Source of the DNA: Didymodactylos carnosus
Taxonomy: Eukaryota > Rotifera > Eurotatoria > Philodinida > Philodinidae
Direction of reading: 5' to 3'
NCBI GenBank assembly: GCA_905250885.1
Contig: CAJNOQ010000155.1
Coordinates: forward strand, 1 to 64,000
Length of the DNA: 64,000 bases
Shown here: piece after piece, positions 27,701 to 39,053 of the stretch
How positions within the stretch are numbered: position 1 is the first letter of the stretch
Layout of the letters: each line of letters opens with the position of its first letter
Program-made: the position numbers and the translations under genes
The notes under the pieces: generated by a model
Database searches by the model: none
Told to the model about the DNA's origin: nothing
What the model saw: the letters and a program-made list of their open reading frames with translations, nothing else

Positions 27701-30700
27701 TTGCTTCAATATGATATTGTAATTGATAATCACACAAATGATGTAGTACAAAACACATTTGAAGTTTAACCGGTTCATCCAATTTCATCTGTAATAAACC
27801 TTCATCGATGTTTGACAATCCTTCTACAAAAGAAAAAAATAAGTATATTCAGTTTAATAGTAGCGAAGTTGAAATATTGCTACCTTTTTGAGAGTTTATT
27901 TCAAATGATACTGGATCAATCAATATTAATAACTGTTGAATATCGTTAATATCTAATAATCCCATAACAAGCAACGCATCAATCAGTTGTAATAAAGGAC
28001 TAAAAAATCAATTTAAAAAAATACTGTCAGACAATACACAATTCTATAAAATGTTGTCACTTACACAAACCAATTTGAATATGAACCACCAACTGGATCA
28101 CGAAGATGTTTAGCACTTTTTTCAACAGCATCTGTTATTGATGACATAACATACTCTTTTAATGCTGTAACATTAAATGGTGGTGGTACAAGTAATTTAC
28201 GTTCACGTTCGGATTTAATACTAGATAAAATAAAGAAAAATATTTAAAATACTGAATATTGGTATACAAAATGTATAATACTTACTCTTCTTCTTTAATC
28301 AATTTTGGTCTTACAGATAGAAAGTTTTCCATCGGTGGTATATACGTTGTCGGTTTTTGTACCGCAAATGACTCATGTGTACGTAATAGAGCATTTTTTT
28401 TCAAAGAAGCTGATAATGGTATGATAAATTCGTTAATTGTTAAACTTTTTCCCCGTACATGTGGCTCAAAATGGAGAGCAATTAGTAAATTATGGATAGC
28501 TACGCGTAATGAACCACACAGATCTACAAAATTATTCAATTATGTATGTAAATATTGAAAGTTTTTATTGAAAAGAGAATATGTCCTACTTACATGGATC
28601 TTTTATACAATGCATTAACTGTTTTTCATCAACCAGTTTACATACTTCATGAGCTGCTCGATTATTTCCTTGAGCACATATTGCATTATATAAAGTCAAT
28701 GTATTTGCACAAAAACTATGAAACAGTAACAACGAAAATAAAAATTGAGCTTATTCATAGGGAAGTCAATGTTTACTTCAAATTATCTTCATTTTCTACC
28801 AGACTCAAAATATCTGTGCAGCGATCTTCTTCAGGTACGTATACTGCTTCCATTTGAACTATGATGGAAAAAATTATTTATAACTTGTAACTATAAAAAA
28901 AAACGAAAAAATTTCTAAAAGACATACCCGGATCTTCACAGAACACACTCCATCCTTTTAGATCTGATAGTTTCAATTGTTGATAGCGAATATTCACATT
29001 CGGTACACGTGACCAATGACAATGCGCTAAAGCTTGCAAGTGAAGACGTGGTTGTAATCGCGGTAGACAACGTTCTTCTTTTCCCAATGATGGAAAGAGA
29101 GCTGCAGTCAATGGTAAAACTCCCTAGAAAACAAATTACTTTAAACAGTGAGTGCTTTGAAAATTTTAAAAAGATACAATTATTTACCTTAATTCGGCCT
29201 AATTCAAATTGTAAAATTTCCTTAGCGGTTGGCTGAAAAAAGACGGCTGGATATAATTTAATGCCTGGTTCAACCTGTGTGAAAGAGAAAAATGTAAAAC
29301 AACGCATACATAATGGTCTGACGGCGATATTACCTGTAATTTTTGAGCTGATTCTTTTCCATTAACGTAAAATGTTAATTGTCCCGTTGATACATCACAA
29401 ACACATCCGATTAATAGACCATTTGTTACTCGACGAGCAACAGCTTCTGTGTCTGGCATAGTTTCTAATAGTTCCCATGCTGAAAACATGTATGAATCAC
29501 TATGTGTTACACTTTCTAAAATTGATCCATCTTCAGCTGTTTGTGTTATTGTACATTTTCGAACAAGTTTAGATAATTTTTCACTTGGACTTAGAGCTGC
29601 TGTGTTTAACGACGGTGATGATGGTGATGATGATGATGAGTGTGCTGATTGTCCTCCATCTTGTAGTATTGGTCTAAATTTTGATGTTATCCATCCGATA
29701 TAAACTTGTTTTGGATCTTGAGATGAAAATATTCGTATTGAATAATAATATTCGTGAATATGATCAGCAGTAGCTTGTATTTCTTCTGTATCTAATTCTG
29801 TTGTTTGAATAGTTTCCTCATTTTCATTTTCAATAAAAGATCGTCGAATCGCACTAGATTTTCGTGCTAGTGATGGTGGTGGTTTTAATGCGGATTGCGG
29901 TGGTGTAGCTCCAACAACGAGTGTATTTACATTCGAATTGATATTAGCAGAATTATGTTTTGCTGAATGTTTACTCGATTTTATATTATCTAAATCTGTT
30001 CGAGCTGTATCTTTTGCAAAACGGTTAAGAAAATGATTCAGTTTTTTGCCAGGTGATTTGGAACGTTGAGTGTTTGTAACAGTCTGATTATCCGATCTAT
30101 CAATTAACAAATGTGCATCTCCGTTAACATATTGTGGGGATGATGATTTTTTTTTCGATACTGATGAATCTTTAAATTTAACTAGTAAGTTTGCAGGATT
30201 ACGTAAACCTTTATTAGCTGTTGTTAAAGGACTACTTTCAGTTGTTGCATGTACACCATCAGGCGATAGAAAATTCGAATTTGTTGTTAAATCTGATGTT
30301 GTTGTTAAGAGTGAATTAATTGTATCTGTGGTACCAGGAGTTAGCGATGACCGACGAGTAGTTGAAGAAAGTACAGGAAAAGAGAAAGCTAAAATAAAAA
30401 TATCATTACCTGATGTTAACAGAGTATAATCTTGTTTTATAACATACATGCTTTTTCCTCTTGTTGATAAAGAAATTCATTCAGTGCAATTTGTTTACGT
30501 TCTTGTGTAATATGCCTAAAATTTGAATTTGAAAACTCAAGTATTCCAATGAATTTAAATATATGTCTTACTTTGGCGTAAATTTATCATGACACGCTAA
30601 AGGCAATGACAAACGTAAAAATTCAAATTGAACAGCATCTAATGTACCAAATAATTTTGATACTAATTTAATTGATGGTGAATTATCTCTGCTAGCACCA

Positions 30701-33700
30701 ATACGGATAATTTCTAACGAAGTTGAATTTGGTGATATATCCGCAAAACATGGAATAAAATTTGAATACCAGAATGTTAAATTTTTTGACATATTACTTA
30801 AAAAGTGAATAAAGAGATAGGTAGAGACATTAACAAAGGTAATAACATCATAAATGTATTAGTAACTTACACACAGAATGGTTCATATCCTTCCTGTAGC
30901 CCACATGAGGTAAAGTATTTTAATGAATTAACATCTTGTCCAAAATTGATTCGAGCTTTTTGTCCCACAAAGAATGTTATAGCGGGTACAAAACCTTGAA
31001 CATAAAAATTGAAAGTATATAGAAAAAAATACGTAACATACTACTAGTCATTTCAAAAATATAGTACAGAAGATTCAATTTTAATAGTCAAGATCCGAAC
31101 ACGTTGCTCTACAGAAAATATTCTTTTAAAATTCTTTGTGAAGATTGGCTGTTTACTGTATCTTTAGAATGGTTAGCAATCACGCTGGATCTTGTGATAG
31201 TGTTTGTTTTCAGAAAAACGTTCAATGACCTGATAAAAGCCTGTATGTGATGAAATGATCCATTTCTGACTATATTTACTGAAAATTCAAAAATTCATAA
31301 GTCAACTTTATTTGAACTTGATCAAAGCTACTTCGGAAAATCAAGATACACTGTATTCTTCACGCTTACATACTTCACTAACTTCACTACTTGTATTATT
31401 CACGCTTGCATACTTAAGATTAGCAAAACGTATTTTTTTATTTTGACACATTCCAATAAATCATGGCACAGACCAGGGAATTTTCTGTTGAGTTTTAAAA
31501 TTTTTACTGTACTCTACAGCCGGTAAAATAGAGTATATCTTGATTTTCTGAAGTAGTTTTGATCAAGTTCGAATAAAGTTGACTTGTGAATTTTTGAATT
31601 TTCAGTAAATATAGTCAGAAATGGATCATTTCATCACATACAGGCTTTTATCAGGTCATTGAACGTTTTTCTGAAAACAAACACTATCACAAGATCCAGC
31701 GTGATTGCTAACCATTCTAAAGACACAGTAAACAGCCAATCTTCACAAAGAATTTTAAAAGAATATTTTCTGTAGAACAACGTGTTCAGATCTTGACTCT
31801 CGAATGACGAAAACTGGGTGTCTCTATCTTCTTTCTTTTAGCCTTATTTAAAATAGAATCTTCTGTACTATATTTTTGAAATGGATAGTACTTACCGTCA
31901 TCAATTTCAAGGTTATCGAATGCTGCCTCATTTCCATAATTATCTAACATAAATTCTCCGTTAATCGAATAGCTAATAGTTTTATCATGTAAGTCAATCA
32001 TAGTTCCGATTATATCTCCACTTTGCCATTGTTTTCCAAATGAATCTGATGAATTTTGATGCCAACGTCTCGCATAGTATCCATCAAAAACGTATGCATT
32101 TGAATCTCTGCCCAATTGATGATAGCAATCGACCTTTGATGCTTTGCACCAACCTACTAACATTTGTCCAGCTGTTATTACTTCAAATTCATAATACCAT
32201 TTGCCTTTGGTAACTGCAAATGTTTTTTCTCCACGATATGTACGATAGAGTTGAATGCGTTTACTATTGTTATTCGATTGCGCGAGTGGTGATGAGATTT
32301 TTGATGATAATGCTTTTGAACGACAAGTGATATCCTCAACATCACCCGATGGAGCATCAATTGTGTACCCGTAGGCCAGTATAGTTTTGACCGTTTCGCC
32401 TGCAATATCACGATTAATTTTTTTAATACTATCATCAATAATTGCATACGGTATTAAATGTGGACTACGCTTTTGACGAATATTCTATCAGAAGAAATTC
32501 AATATTATTCCCATTGATATTCATTTGTAATATAAAAGTACCTACTTCGAATACACCGTAACTCCATCCATCTTTAATACGTCCAATTGCCCAGGTATTG
32601 TGTGTATTTTCCGCTAATAGATCAATTAATTCATCCATTTTGGTACTCAATTGTACACTTGACAAATCTAATGGCTGTGGTTTATAATCATTTGATTGAA
32701 CATACGTATTTGGAAGTTTAACGTATTTCAAACGTCTCTCATCTGATTTTATATCAATACCAATGTGATAGCCGAGTGCTAATAAACTTCTAAAAAAATC
32801 GATATTTTTTCAATTAGTAATTTATAATGAATGTTAAATTTTTTTGTTACTTTAGATTTCCCATAGCTGTTGAAATATCGTATTGTTTCTCAATCATGGG
32901 TAATCTATCGAAATACGTCAAGCATGGATGTATTTTTTGCGTATCATTACGAAACTAGAATAAACATAATTAGAATTAAATAGATCTACTGTTTTTCAAT
33001 AACATTTTCATTTTTACCTCTCCATATCGCCAGCCACTCCCAATTTTATTCATTGACCATAATTCGTGAATATTTTCGGCTAATTTATCACGCACACCAT
33101 CAAGAAAAACGGGAACATTTACCTAGATAAAAAATACTTTATTATAAACCTATATAAAATAAATTAATAATTAAGACTTAGTATTTTTTTTACATGTGCT
33201 GTTTCGACGGGCTGTGGTGTAAATGCAATATTGTTTTGTATTGCCATTGGACCTTCTAAACGGTTTCTTTCAACATTGCCAAAAGTAAAATATGGCTCAA
33301 TTAAAACTTTTTGTTTTATCAGCATAGCTTCGAATAGCGGCGCGGCTCCTTCAGGTACACGATGGGTAAAACGGCCATGTTCTCCGCCCAGAATAAATCG
33401 ACAACTAAAAACATCCATACTCTTTTTTTCTGACCACACAGATGTTCAATATATTACCTGACTCTTGACGATAATGATATAGCCGGATAGAACATTCCAT
33501 TGAGATTAAATTCTCTAAATAAACCTTTAACAGGTAAACCATTTAATGAAAACCACATTTCTGGTATACGCAAGTCTAATAGACAACCGATAACATCATT
33601 TTTCTTTAGTTCATTTGTTGTTGTTTTTCCATCATTATTATTCACTTTATATGAACGACCGGCAAACCAAATACTATGACCATCAAAACCAAATGAATAG

Positions 33701-36700
33701 GTAGTGTCACCAATACCGATCGATGACATTCCATCACCATGACCAGGTGATGGTAAAAAATGAGTTGTCGCCCATCCAATACGAATATGTGGTTTAACAT
33801 GTGTTACCTGTTCAATATGATCAATAACAACTTCATAATACCACTTTTTATACATAGAATCGCCATCTTCCACACCAACAAGAATATTTGGACGCATACT
33901 AAACAAGAAGATTAATAAAATACAATAGATGTAAATTGTATATTGGAAAAATAATGTCTTCTTCTCTTACCATGTGATCTGATCTATAAGTGCTGTTTGT
34001 AATAACAAATCGCGACGTTGTAATACACTTTCGCATATAACATTTTGATTTGCTCTAACTGCCACACCATTGTTAACACATAACGAACATAAAACATCTA
34101 GAACTTTTGCATCTCGTCCATTTCGATCTAATAAAGCAATAATTGCTAGTATATGCGATTCTGTAATCATATTTAACACTTCTGGACTATCAACCAGTAC
34201 GTTATGTAACACCGCTAATACACCTCGGCTTGCCTGTTGTGATTGCAATCGATTAACAAGCCAATTTAATCTTGTACTTTGAGCAAAATTTGAACAATTA
34301 TTTCGATTTTCTTTAATCATTGCCGCTAATACAATATATAATTTATCAGTAATATCTTCAATTTTTTCAACAATATCTTCTAATAGTATTGTTTTATCAC
34401 GACGTTCGCTAAAGAAGTTAATTGCCGACATCATTATTCGAATCATACCCTAGAAAGAAAGTAGAGCAAACTTTTAAAGTTTATCTTATTCTAAAAGGTA
34501 TGAATACCAACTTCTTCTTGAAATAAATCTTGTCGATTTCTTAACGCTTTTAAACGTAGTTGTTTTTCTTCATGATCTAATAATGGATCAGGTTGTGAAA
34601 AAAATCCAATTAAATCTTTTAATAATGCTTGTACAACATCACTTTTACTTAATAAATGGTTAACAGCTTCGGAATCAATTGCACTAAGCAGAACAGAAAA
34701 GCAACTGTAATGATGAACGCAGAGAAAATTGATTGCTGATTATTTTGTAATATTTTTATTAGATATTCATCACAGGTATTTTGTATTGACTGATCATATC
34801 TGTTCTTAATGTTTTCAATATATCTCACGGTTCTGAGACTCCTTACCAGATAAAAAAAAGATAGAGCTTAAAATACTTAATCCGATTTTATGTGGTAAAA
34901 TTTCTTGCGATTTTGATATTGTATAACCAAGCGATCTAGTTCAAAACATGGTTCTGAATTCACTGAACATTTCTATGGCCACCATATTCTCTTCGTTACT
35001 ACATTTTTCAAGAAATATCATTCAAAAGCTGAAAATGCACTAAAATTTTGGTTGCGAGTTGCAGTAATGGTCCTGTACTTCCTTTGCATAATTTTCTAAA
35101 TAACGAAGCAGCATGGAAATGCCAGATATACAGAGTTCTGTAGAGCAAAAGATTCTCGACTTTTCGAGTCTATAATAGAGTTTTTAAACCCCATATTTAT
35201 ACCACAAAAAAAGTAATATGTCTACTTGTTATATGTCATTAACAGATGGCACGATCACTTACTCTGTACGATTAAATCGACCTAATATTGCATTGCATAT
35301 TCTAATTACCAACGCTGTTTTTTGTTCTTCTTCTTGTGCATGAACGAGTTTGAAGCAGTCGTCCATGTGACCTTCAACTACAGGAATAATCCGTTTTTCT
35401 TCTACTTTTCCAACTCCTTTAATTGTTAACTCTAGTGTTTCATATGATATCCATAAATCTGAATCAACATGTCTTATAAAGACCATTGTATCACCATATT
35501 TCACTGTTGGTGAGCCTAAATTCTCTTGTTCTTGTATTTCTTCATTTTGCTTTTCCTAATGTAAAATAACTTGAAGATTTGAGTATTATATCACACATAA
35601 AACTCACTTTGGACATTTTCAGTTCAAAGGTAATCATTTGAACATTGGCATTTTTTTTCGATATACATGTTACTCTCGGAGCATTATTTTCATCGGCTAA
35701 TACAGCCAAATAGAGCCCGGATGTTACATTTCGAAAACGAACTAATGCACTCCATGTAACAAATCCTGAATACCATCTGTGAAAAATATAATTCAATGAT
35801 TTTTCTTAATCATAACAAAACTTAAAGATTTCATACTTTATTTTAAAACATTCTATACGCCACAATGATCGAGCCTGATGACAGGCAGCACCACTTTTAA
35901 TAAACAAACTAAAATCAAGAATATTTAATACATCATATACTTTTTCAACAGCAACATTGTAATTTTTACCTTCCTGGATCGTCTATCATCGTACTATCTG
36001 GTGGTGGTGGGATAATGCACTGATCCATATTACCATGTACAATTCGAATGACATCGCCGCCTAGTACGTAGCCTGCAATAAGAAATAGATAAATGGTATC
36101 TTTATATCAAATTTATTTTTAGTCATCTATACCAGGATTTTTCACTCTTCCTACTCCACTTGATATTGGTACAAGATTCCATACTTGTTGACGAAACGAT
36201 GCATTAACCCGACCTCGCTCGCTAAGCGACATATACGCATGCTAAACATACAAACAATATTATGTACAGTACGGTACATGCATTCCATTGTGATATATTT
36301 TTTCAAGTCATAGAGAAAATTGGATTTTTTCCATTGTTACTAAAGCTTTGCACTCCTCCTATTAGAAACCTAACTCGATAGTCATAAGTCGAATTTAGAT
36401 AAAACTTTTAGAGAATACTAATCATATCATAACTTGGGGAAAATACGAACGATGTGAATAAAAAAACAATTCTAAGACAAAACGCGGTGCATCTGTACGT
36501 ACATTTTAGGGTTTGTAGCAGAATGCTTGTGACTTTTTAACACAAGGTTATACGGAATTGTGCTACTCTATAAATCCAGGCGTTAAGAAGAAAATCTAAC
36601 TACATAAATATCTGAGAAAAAACAGTATTCAAAGATGTTATTTTACGAGACTCCAGGAAAACTTGCTCAAAAACCATCAAAACCACCTCTGAAGGCCTAA

Positions 36701-38892
36701 AATTGACTGCGTTCGAAAGTACATACTTTGTACTATCCGATCATATATTTATCTCAAAATCGATATTTTTGGCGAAAATTAACTTTTCTACTCAACGAAC
36801 GTGCCTAAATGCTTTTGCATAAAAACGTATTCGTTTGATGCTTTTAGTCGAAATGCATAAGATATAATCAAATTACCATACCAGATATCGTTCGGAAAAT
36901 ACTGAAACCAAAATAATATCATCATTAAATCGAACTTTCTCTCCTTCACTTCGTTGCTTTGATGCCGGATAAATTGTCCACCAACATGATTCACCTAAAG
37001 TTTAATTGACTATGCATAATACCAAATATCACATGTAGACTTCCACTTATCTACCCTGTGTATGCTTCGTTAGTCCAACGTCGAAAGCAAGTTTATCATT
37101 TGATGTACATGTAGAAAGGCAACATAAATGCTAGAACGATGAAACTAGTAGAGTAAAGAACAAATTCAGATTTTATGAAAATGACAAACCATTTGACTGT
37201 TATAATGTCTTAATAAAACAGCATGACCATACAATAATGTTCGAAACGTTTGTCCTTGAGTGGTAGACTTCATCAAAGAGAAGAAAGGATTGATCCAGAT
37301 AAAGACATTGTAATACATTCATACTTTTTGATTTTCGGTCGAGGATGTATTGACCATTTCTTGCAAAGCTCGAACAGAAACAGCTTGTTCCAATACAAAG
37401 ATGCATGATGCCAAATCGGGACAGCAAACCTAAATTAATTTTTCTCATACAATAACATTGTATTTCATATGCTAATTCTCTCATGATTTTATAATTACAA
37501 TAAATACCGTTCCCTTTCAAGTGTCCTATGCAACTGTTTGGAATTAACAACAGTGTCTCAATTAATATGAAAATTAAACAAACCGCATACAATAAATAGC
37601 ACAGAAAACAAAAAAGCACGTTCATTCTGAATTTTATATTCTCACGAACAAACAGATTTTCTATTCACATAGATTTATTTACTGTTGAACTATATAAAAA
37701 CAAATCACAATATATTAAAACCTTAAAGACAAGAGATGAGAAGAATAAGCAAGTTATTTGTCTTTATTTTCTGGAAGGCATATCTATCTACTTCCTTGAA
37801 ATCTAATTAGCACGGACGCTGTAGATCTATAAATAGACTGCGTATATATAATATTTGTAGCATAGACAATCGAGGATCAAATTAAGGGGTAAAGATTAAA
37901 TAATTGTTCAAGTCACATATAAAATAAATGGTAAAGTACATGAAACACCCATGCGAAAAGTCGTAGTCAACAAATAACATTAACATGCCATAGTGTCATA
38001 AAAAACAAATTACATACAATGAAAACCAATACTCAAGAGAGAGGGACGCGTATACAATAACATGCGGAACAGAGAAAGCAAAAGACTAGTTATATTTTAA
38101 TATGTTTGTGTTATTTTTGTAATACCTCGTTTGATATATCTTCCAAATAGCACATCCGATTTCCAAATGCTTCACCTGATAATGCCATCCTTTTTACACC
38201 CAATGCTGGTACACAACTTAGACATATATGATCTTCCTAAAATCAAGTGCCGAATAATTTTAAATTAACAAAAAACAGTAATAGACTGATAGATAATTTG
38301 ATTTAGCTTTTAAATATTTTCTACTGGTTTAGAGATGTAAAATTATCGAAAAACGGTTACTAGAAAGATTCTGTTTCTAGAAAAACATGAGATTTCATTA
38401 AAAAATTTACTCCAATTAATCCATGTAAGCTTTCATTTCTTTACTTTCTTCTTTCTTCGTTCGGAGCCATCAATTGATAGCACATGGCAAACAATAATTT
38501 TAGCGTAGTCAGTGAATTAGCAATAACATTTTTATAATACATCACACAGATGTCAACGACGTATCATTCTGAAGAGAACACCTTCGCCTCTATTATATAA
38601 TTTATCAATCATAGAACAAATCGATTTAGCATAATGGTAAAGATTTTAAGAGAATCACGTGTTTTCAGAGAGACTAGACAAATTTGAACAAATTAGCAAA
38701 GATCTTTGTTACAAAAGTTTTTACTTTTTACTCTGAAAGTAGAGATACAGAACTACTTATTTATATATTTAGTTCAATGATCGAATTTTTCACTGATTTC
38801 AATCTAAAAAGGAAACATCTTTAACTAAATAAGCCTACCGTTCGCATGAATTGAACATCATCTTCTTCAGATGTTAGATTTTCTGTCGCCAT
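8819..38892 (-). CDS. RyR: Ryanodine receptor, intracellular Ca2+ release channel
   Basis: This is a complete-looking multi-exon gene spanning 30 kb, with roughly 70-80 exons. Exon 1 (38839-38892) starts [15 protein letters not shown]. Exon 2 is 38126-38236 and exon 3 is 37325-37429. The last exon is 8819-8929, ending in STTDQN and TAA. Checked junctions are GT-AG and join in frame with residues matching vertebrate receptors, for example [18 protein letters not shown] (36.9 kb), [18 protein letters not shown] (10.5 kb), and the filter AGGGIGDE split across an intron at about 9.5 kb. Domain order is MIR/N-terminal, RIH, SPRY1, RyR repeats 1-2, SPRY2, SPRY3, helical core, RyR repeats 3-4, EF-hands, six-helix pore and C-terminal zinc site. 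The product is a homotetrameric ER/SR channel opened by Ca2+ (family knowledge). I saw no break. Most introns are 50-80 nt; about twelve are expanded (0.4-1.3 kb). I did not total the residues; about 5000 are expected. Confidence 0.97.
11846..11890. repeat. (CA)n/(CATA)n-like microsatellite
   Basis: An imperfect run of cacata/cacaca units lies at or just inside a RyR intron. Read on the minus strand it gives a Val/Cys/Tyr-rich string that I consider intronic. Confidence 0.7.
13225..13480 (-). other. RyR: RyR EF-hand pair
   Basis: Two consecutive exons encode [15 protein letters not shown] and, 26 residues later, [15 protein letters not shown]. Both loops carry a full set of Ca2+ ligands (D-x-N-x-D-G-x-I-x-x-x-E). 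They are followed by [20 protein letters not shown], which is nearly invariant in ryanodine receptors. Mammalian receptors have degenerate EF loops here, so Ca2+ binding by this pair may be tighter (inference). Confidence 0.93.
14200..20500 (-). other. RyR: RyR core helical (handle/central) region exons
   Basis: Exons between RyR repeat 4 and the EF-hands. Recognisable segments are [12 protein letters not shown]-like and [20 protein letters not shown] (18.1-18.5 kb), [20 protein letters not shown] (16.1 kb), [20 protein letters not shown] and [14 protein letters not shown] (14.5-14.6 kb). All are close to vertebrate receptors. The exon at 18124-18660 carries a Ser/Gly/Thr-rich loop and a basic KQKRRKRR stretch where mammals have KKKRR. 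Enlarged introns lie at about 16950-18120 (fold-back repeat), 16456-16880, and 13700-14200. Confidence 0.85.
17226..17978. repeat. Long fold-back repeat inside a RyR intron
   Basis: The arms 17226-17418 and 17789-17978 are inverted and about 95% identical over the outer 155 nt; nearly all differences are transitions. The spacer is about 370 nt. Both outer ends read CATGGCCATCTT. It sits in an intron of about 1.17 kb (about 16950-18123). No protein is encoded; open frames at 17329-17655 and 17714-17929 are partly mirror images of the arms. No sequence similarity to the fold-back at 31 kb is apparent, only the same architecture. Confidence 0.82.
20605..20630. repeat. (AAT)n microsatellite in a RyR intron
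   Basis: About eight perfect AAT triplets lie in a short intron close to the splice acceptor of the exon at about 20580-20535. Confidence 0.9.
20650..22310 (-). other. RyR: RyR repeats 3 and 4
   Basis: The exon at about 21860-22045 encodes [20 protein letters not shown] followed by GWSYGE. The exon near 21385-21450 encodes [20 protein letters not shown]. These match the second pair of RyR repeats, which in mammals carries the main phosphorylation hot spot between the two units. The linker exon (about 21600-21770) is KxxRK-rich, with [16 protein letters not shown]. An enlarged intron at about 20775-21370 contains no obvious element. Confidence 0.85.
22332..23655. repeat. Composite repeat, copy 2, interrupted by a TIR element (RyR intron)
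   Basis: This lies in an enlarged intron of about 1.3 kb between exons ending near 23655 and starting near 22310. The flanks (22332-22370 and 23425-23655) match the composite repeat at 4841-5240, including ctgtctatttcctacta, ggatc.tacagg and gatttcat.aggattct..aggatttt. The right part contains at least eight aggat/atcct half-sites. A separate TIR element of 1054 bp is inserted at the TA between the flanks. Confidence 0.55.
22371..23424. mobile_element. Non-autonomous TIR DNA element, about 1.05 kb
   Basis: The ends are inverted: GGCAGTTCGTTGTCAC on the left, and the reverse complement of the right end reads GGCAGTACGTTGTCAC. Both continue into GCCCGATC. The left flank is TA and the right flank has A, fitting a Tc1/mariner-like TA target with one base lost. 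Near both ends the motifs gcccgat, ttgccc and gggcaa recur many times. No transposase is recognisable; the open frame at 22485-22817 is composition-driven. It is probably a deletion derivative or MITE mobilised in trans. Confidence 0.55.
23650..28560 (-). other. RyR: RyR central helical region (junctional solenoid) exons
   Basis: Many short exons encode the alpha-helical solenoid after SPRY3. Recognisable pieces include NEFIIPLS (28.4 kb), [18 protein letters not shown]-like (27.5 kb), [21 protein letters not shown] (25.5 kb), [20 protein letters not shown] (25.6 kb) and [12 protein letters not shown]. The human protein has the equivalent NPxxGEKYLDFLRF-type and CGLQxC-type motifs in its second RIH region. 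Larger introns at about 26640-26115 and 25065-24660 show no clear element. Confidence 0.8.
28930..30450 (-). other. RyR: RyR SPRY3 region with a long Ser/Thr-rich insert
   Basis: The largest exon of the gene (about 29337-30390) encodes about 200 low-complexity residues rich in Ser, Thr, Asn and Lys (for example [18 protein letters not shown]). These are followed by the SPRY3 core: [40 protein letters not shown] and, in the next exon, [20 protein letters not shown]. Vertebrate receptors have a shorter, differently composed divergent segment at this place. The insert is probably a disordered cytoplasmic loop with potential phosphorylation sites (inference). Confidence 0.85.
31049..31883. repeat. 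Long fold-back repeat inside a RyR intron
   Basis: The arms are 31049-31350 and about 31531-31883, in opposite orientation, with a spacer of about 180 nt. In about 240 aligned bases I count six differences, all transitions, so arm identity is about 97%. The right arm has about 50 extra bases near 31800-31855. The element fills nearly the whole intron: its outer ends lie about 15 nt from the donor and about 55 nt from the acceptor, so the host intron was probably of normal short size before insertion. No coding capacity and no convincing target-site duplication are seen. The unspliced transcript could form a hairpin of about 300 bp. Confidence 0.85.
31888..32460 (-). other. RyR: RyR SPRY2 domain exon
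   Basis: One long exon follows RyR repeat 2. It contains [50 protein letters not shown] and [18 protein letters not shown], all matching the second SPRY domain of vertebrate receptors. It ends at a canonical donor (GTAAGTA) near 31898. The intron that follows holds the long fold-back repeat at 31049-31883. Confidence 0.9.
32465..33125 (-). other. RyR: RyR repeats 1 and 2
   Basis: The exon at about 33018-33122 encodes [18 protein letters not shown] followed by [12 protein letters not shown], the signature of a RyR repeat. The exon 32465-32731 encodes the second repeat with [21 protein letters not shown]. Both keep the paired Trp/Trp-x-Tyr-Gly pattern. In mammals these repeats sit at the corners of the cytoplasmic assembly. 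Confidence 0.88.
33164..33906 (-). other. RyR: RyR SPRY1 domain exons
   Basis: The exon 33454-33906 opens with [19 protein letters not shown], followed by VGWAT-like [10 protein letters not shown], a [12 protein letters not shown] block and [12 protein letters not shown], typical of the first SPRY domain of ryanodine receptors. The next exon gives [10 protein letters not shown] and ends in [17 protein letters not shown] domains decorate the cytoplasmic cap and bind partners such as FKBP-type proteins in mammals (family knowledge; no partner is visible here). Confidence 0.9.
33967..34710 (-). other. RyR: RyR RIH domain exons
   Basis: Two exons encode the first RIH (RyR and IP3 receptor homology) domain. 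Diagnostic residues are RKNLFQEE-like at the upstream exon, [31 protein letters not shown], and the block [19 protein letters not shown], closely matching vertebrate receptors. A larger intron of about 560 nt (about 34700-35255) separates it from the preceding exon, and I see no element in that intron. Confidence 0.9.
35256..38892 (-). other. RyR: RyR N-terminal domain with MIR region (exons)
   Basis: The exons encode the beta-trefoil N-terminal part. Recognisable pieces are [15 protein letters not shown] (exon 3), [16 protein letters not shown] (about 37.2 kb), [18 protein letters not shown] (about 37.1 kb), [17 protein letters not shown] (about 36.95 kb), IVHGNMDQC (about 36.03 kb) and [17 protein letters not shown] (35.5 kb). 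In mammals this region forms inter-subunit contacts that keep the channel closed and is a hotspot for disease mutations (family knowledge). Two larger introns lie here, about 38125-37430 and 36765-36245. Neither shows a clear element. Confidence 0.9.
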
Positions 38893-39015
38893 TTTATTAT
38901 GTAAGATAAAGTTCAATTTTTACATAGAAAAAAAAAGTTTCTTAGTTTCTACTTTGATAATTTTAAGGAGCGTTTTCTTTTCTCTCCTCTATTCTTAAAA
39001 AAATATCATATAATA

Positions 39016-39053
<38 letters not shown>

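Noticed and set aside
37200-37625. 141-codon minus frame that looks like a membrane protein with a signal-like N-terminus
   Set aside because: The true coding frames here are RyR exons 3 and 4 in other frames ([28 protein letters not shown]). The hydrophobic look is a frame-shift by-product plus intron sequence.
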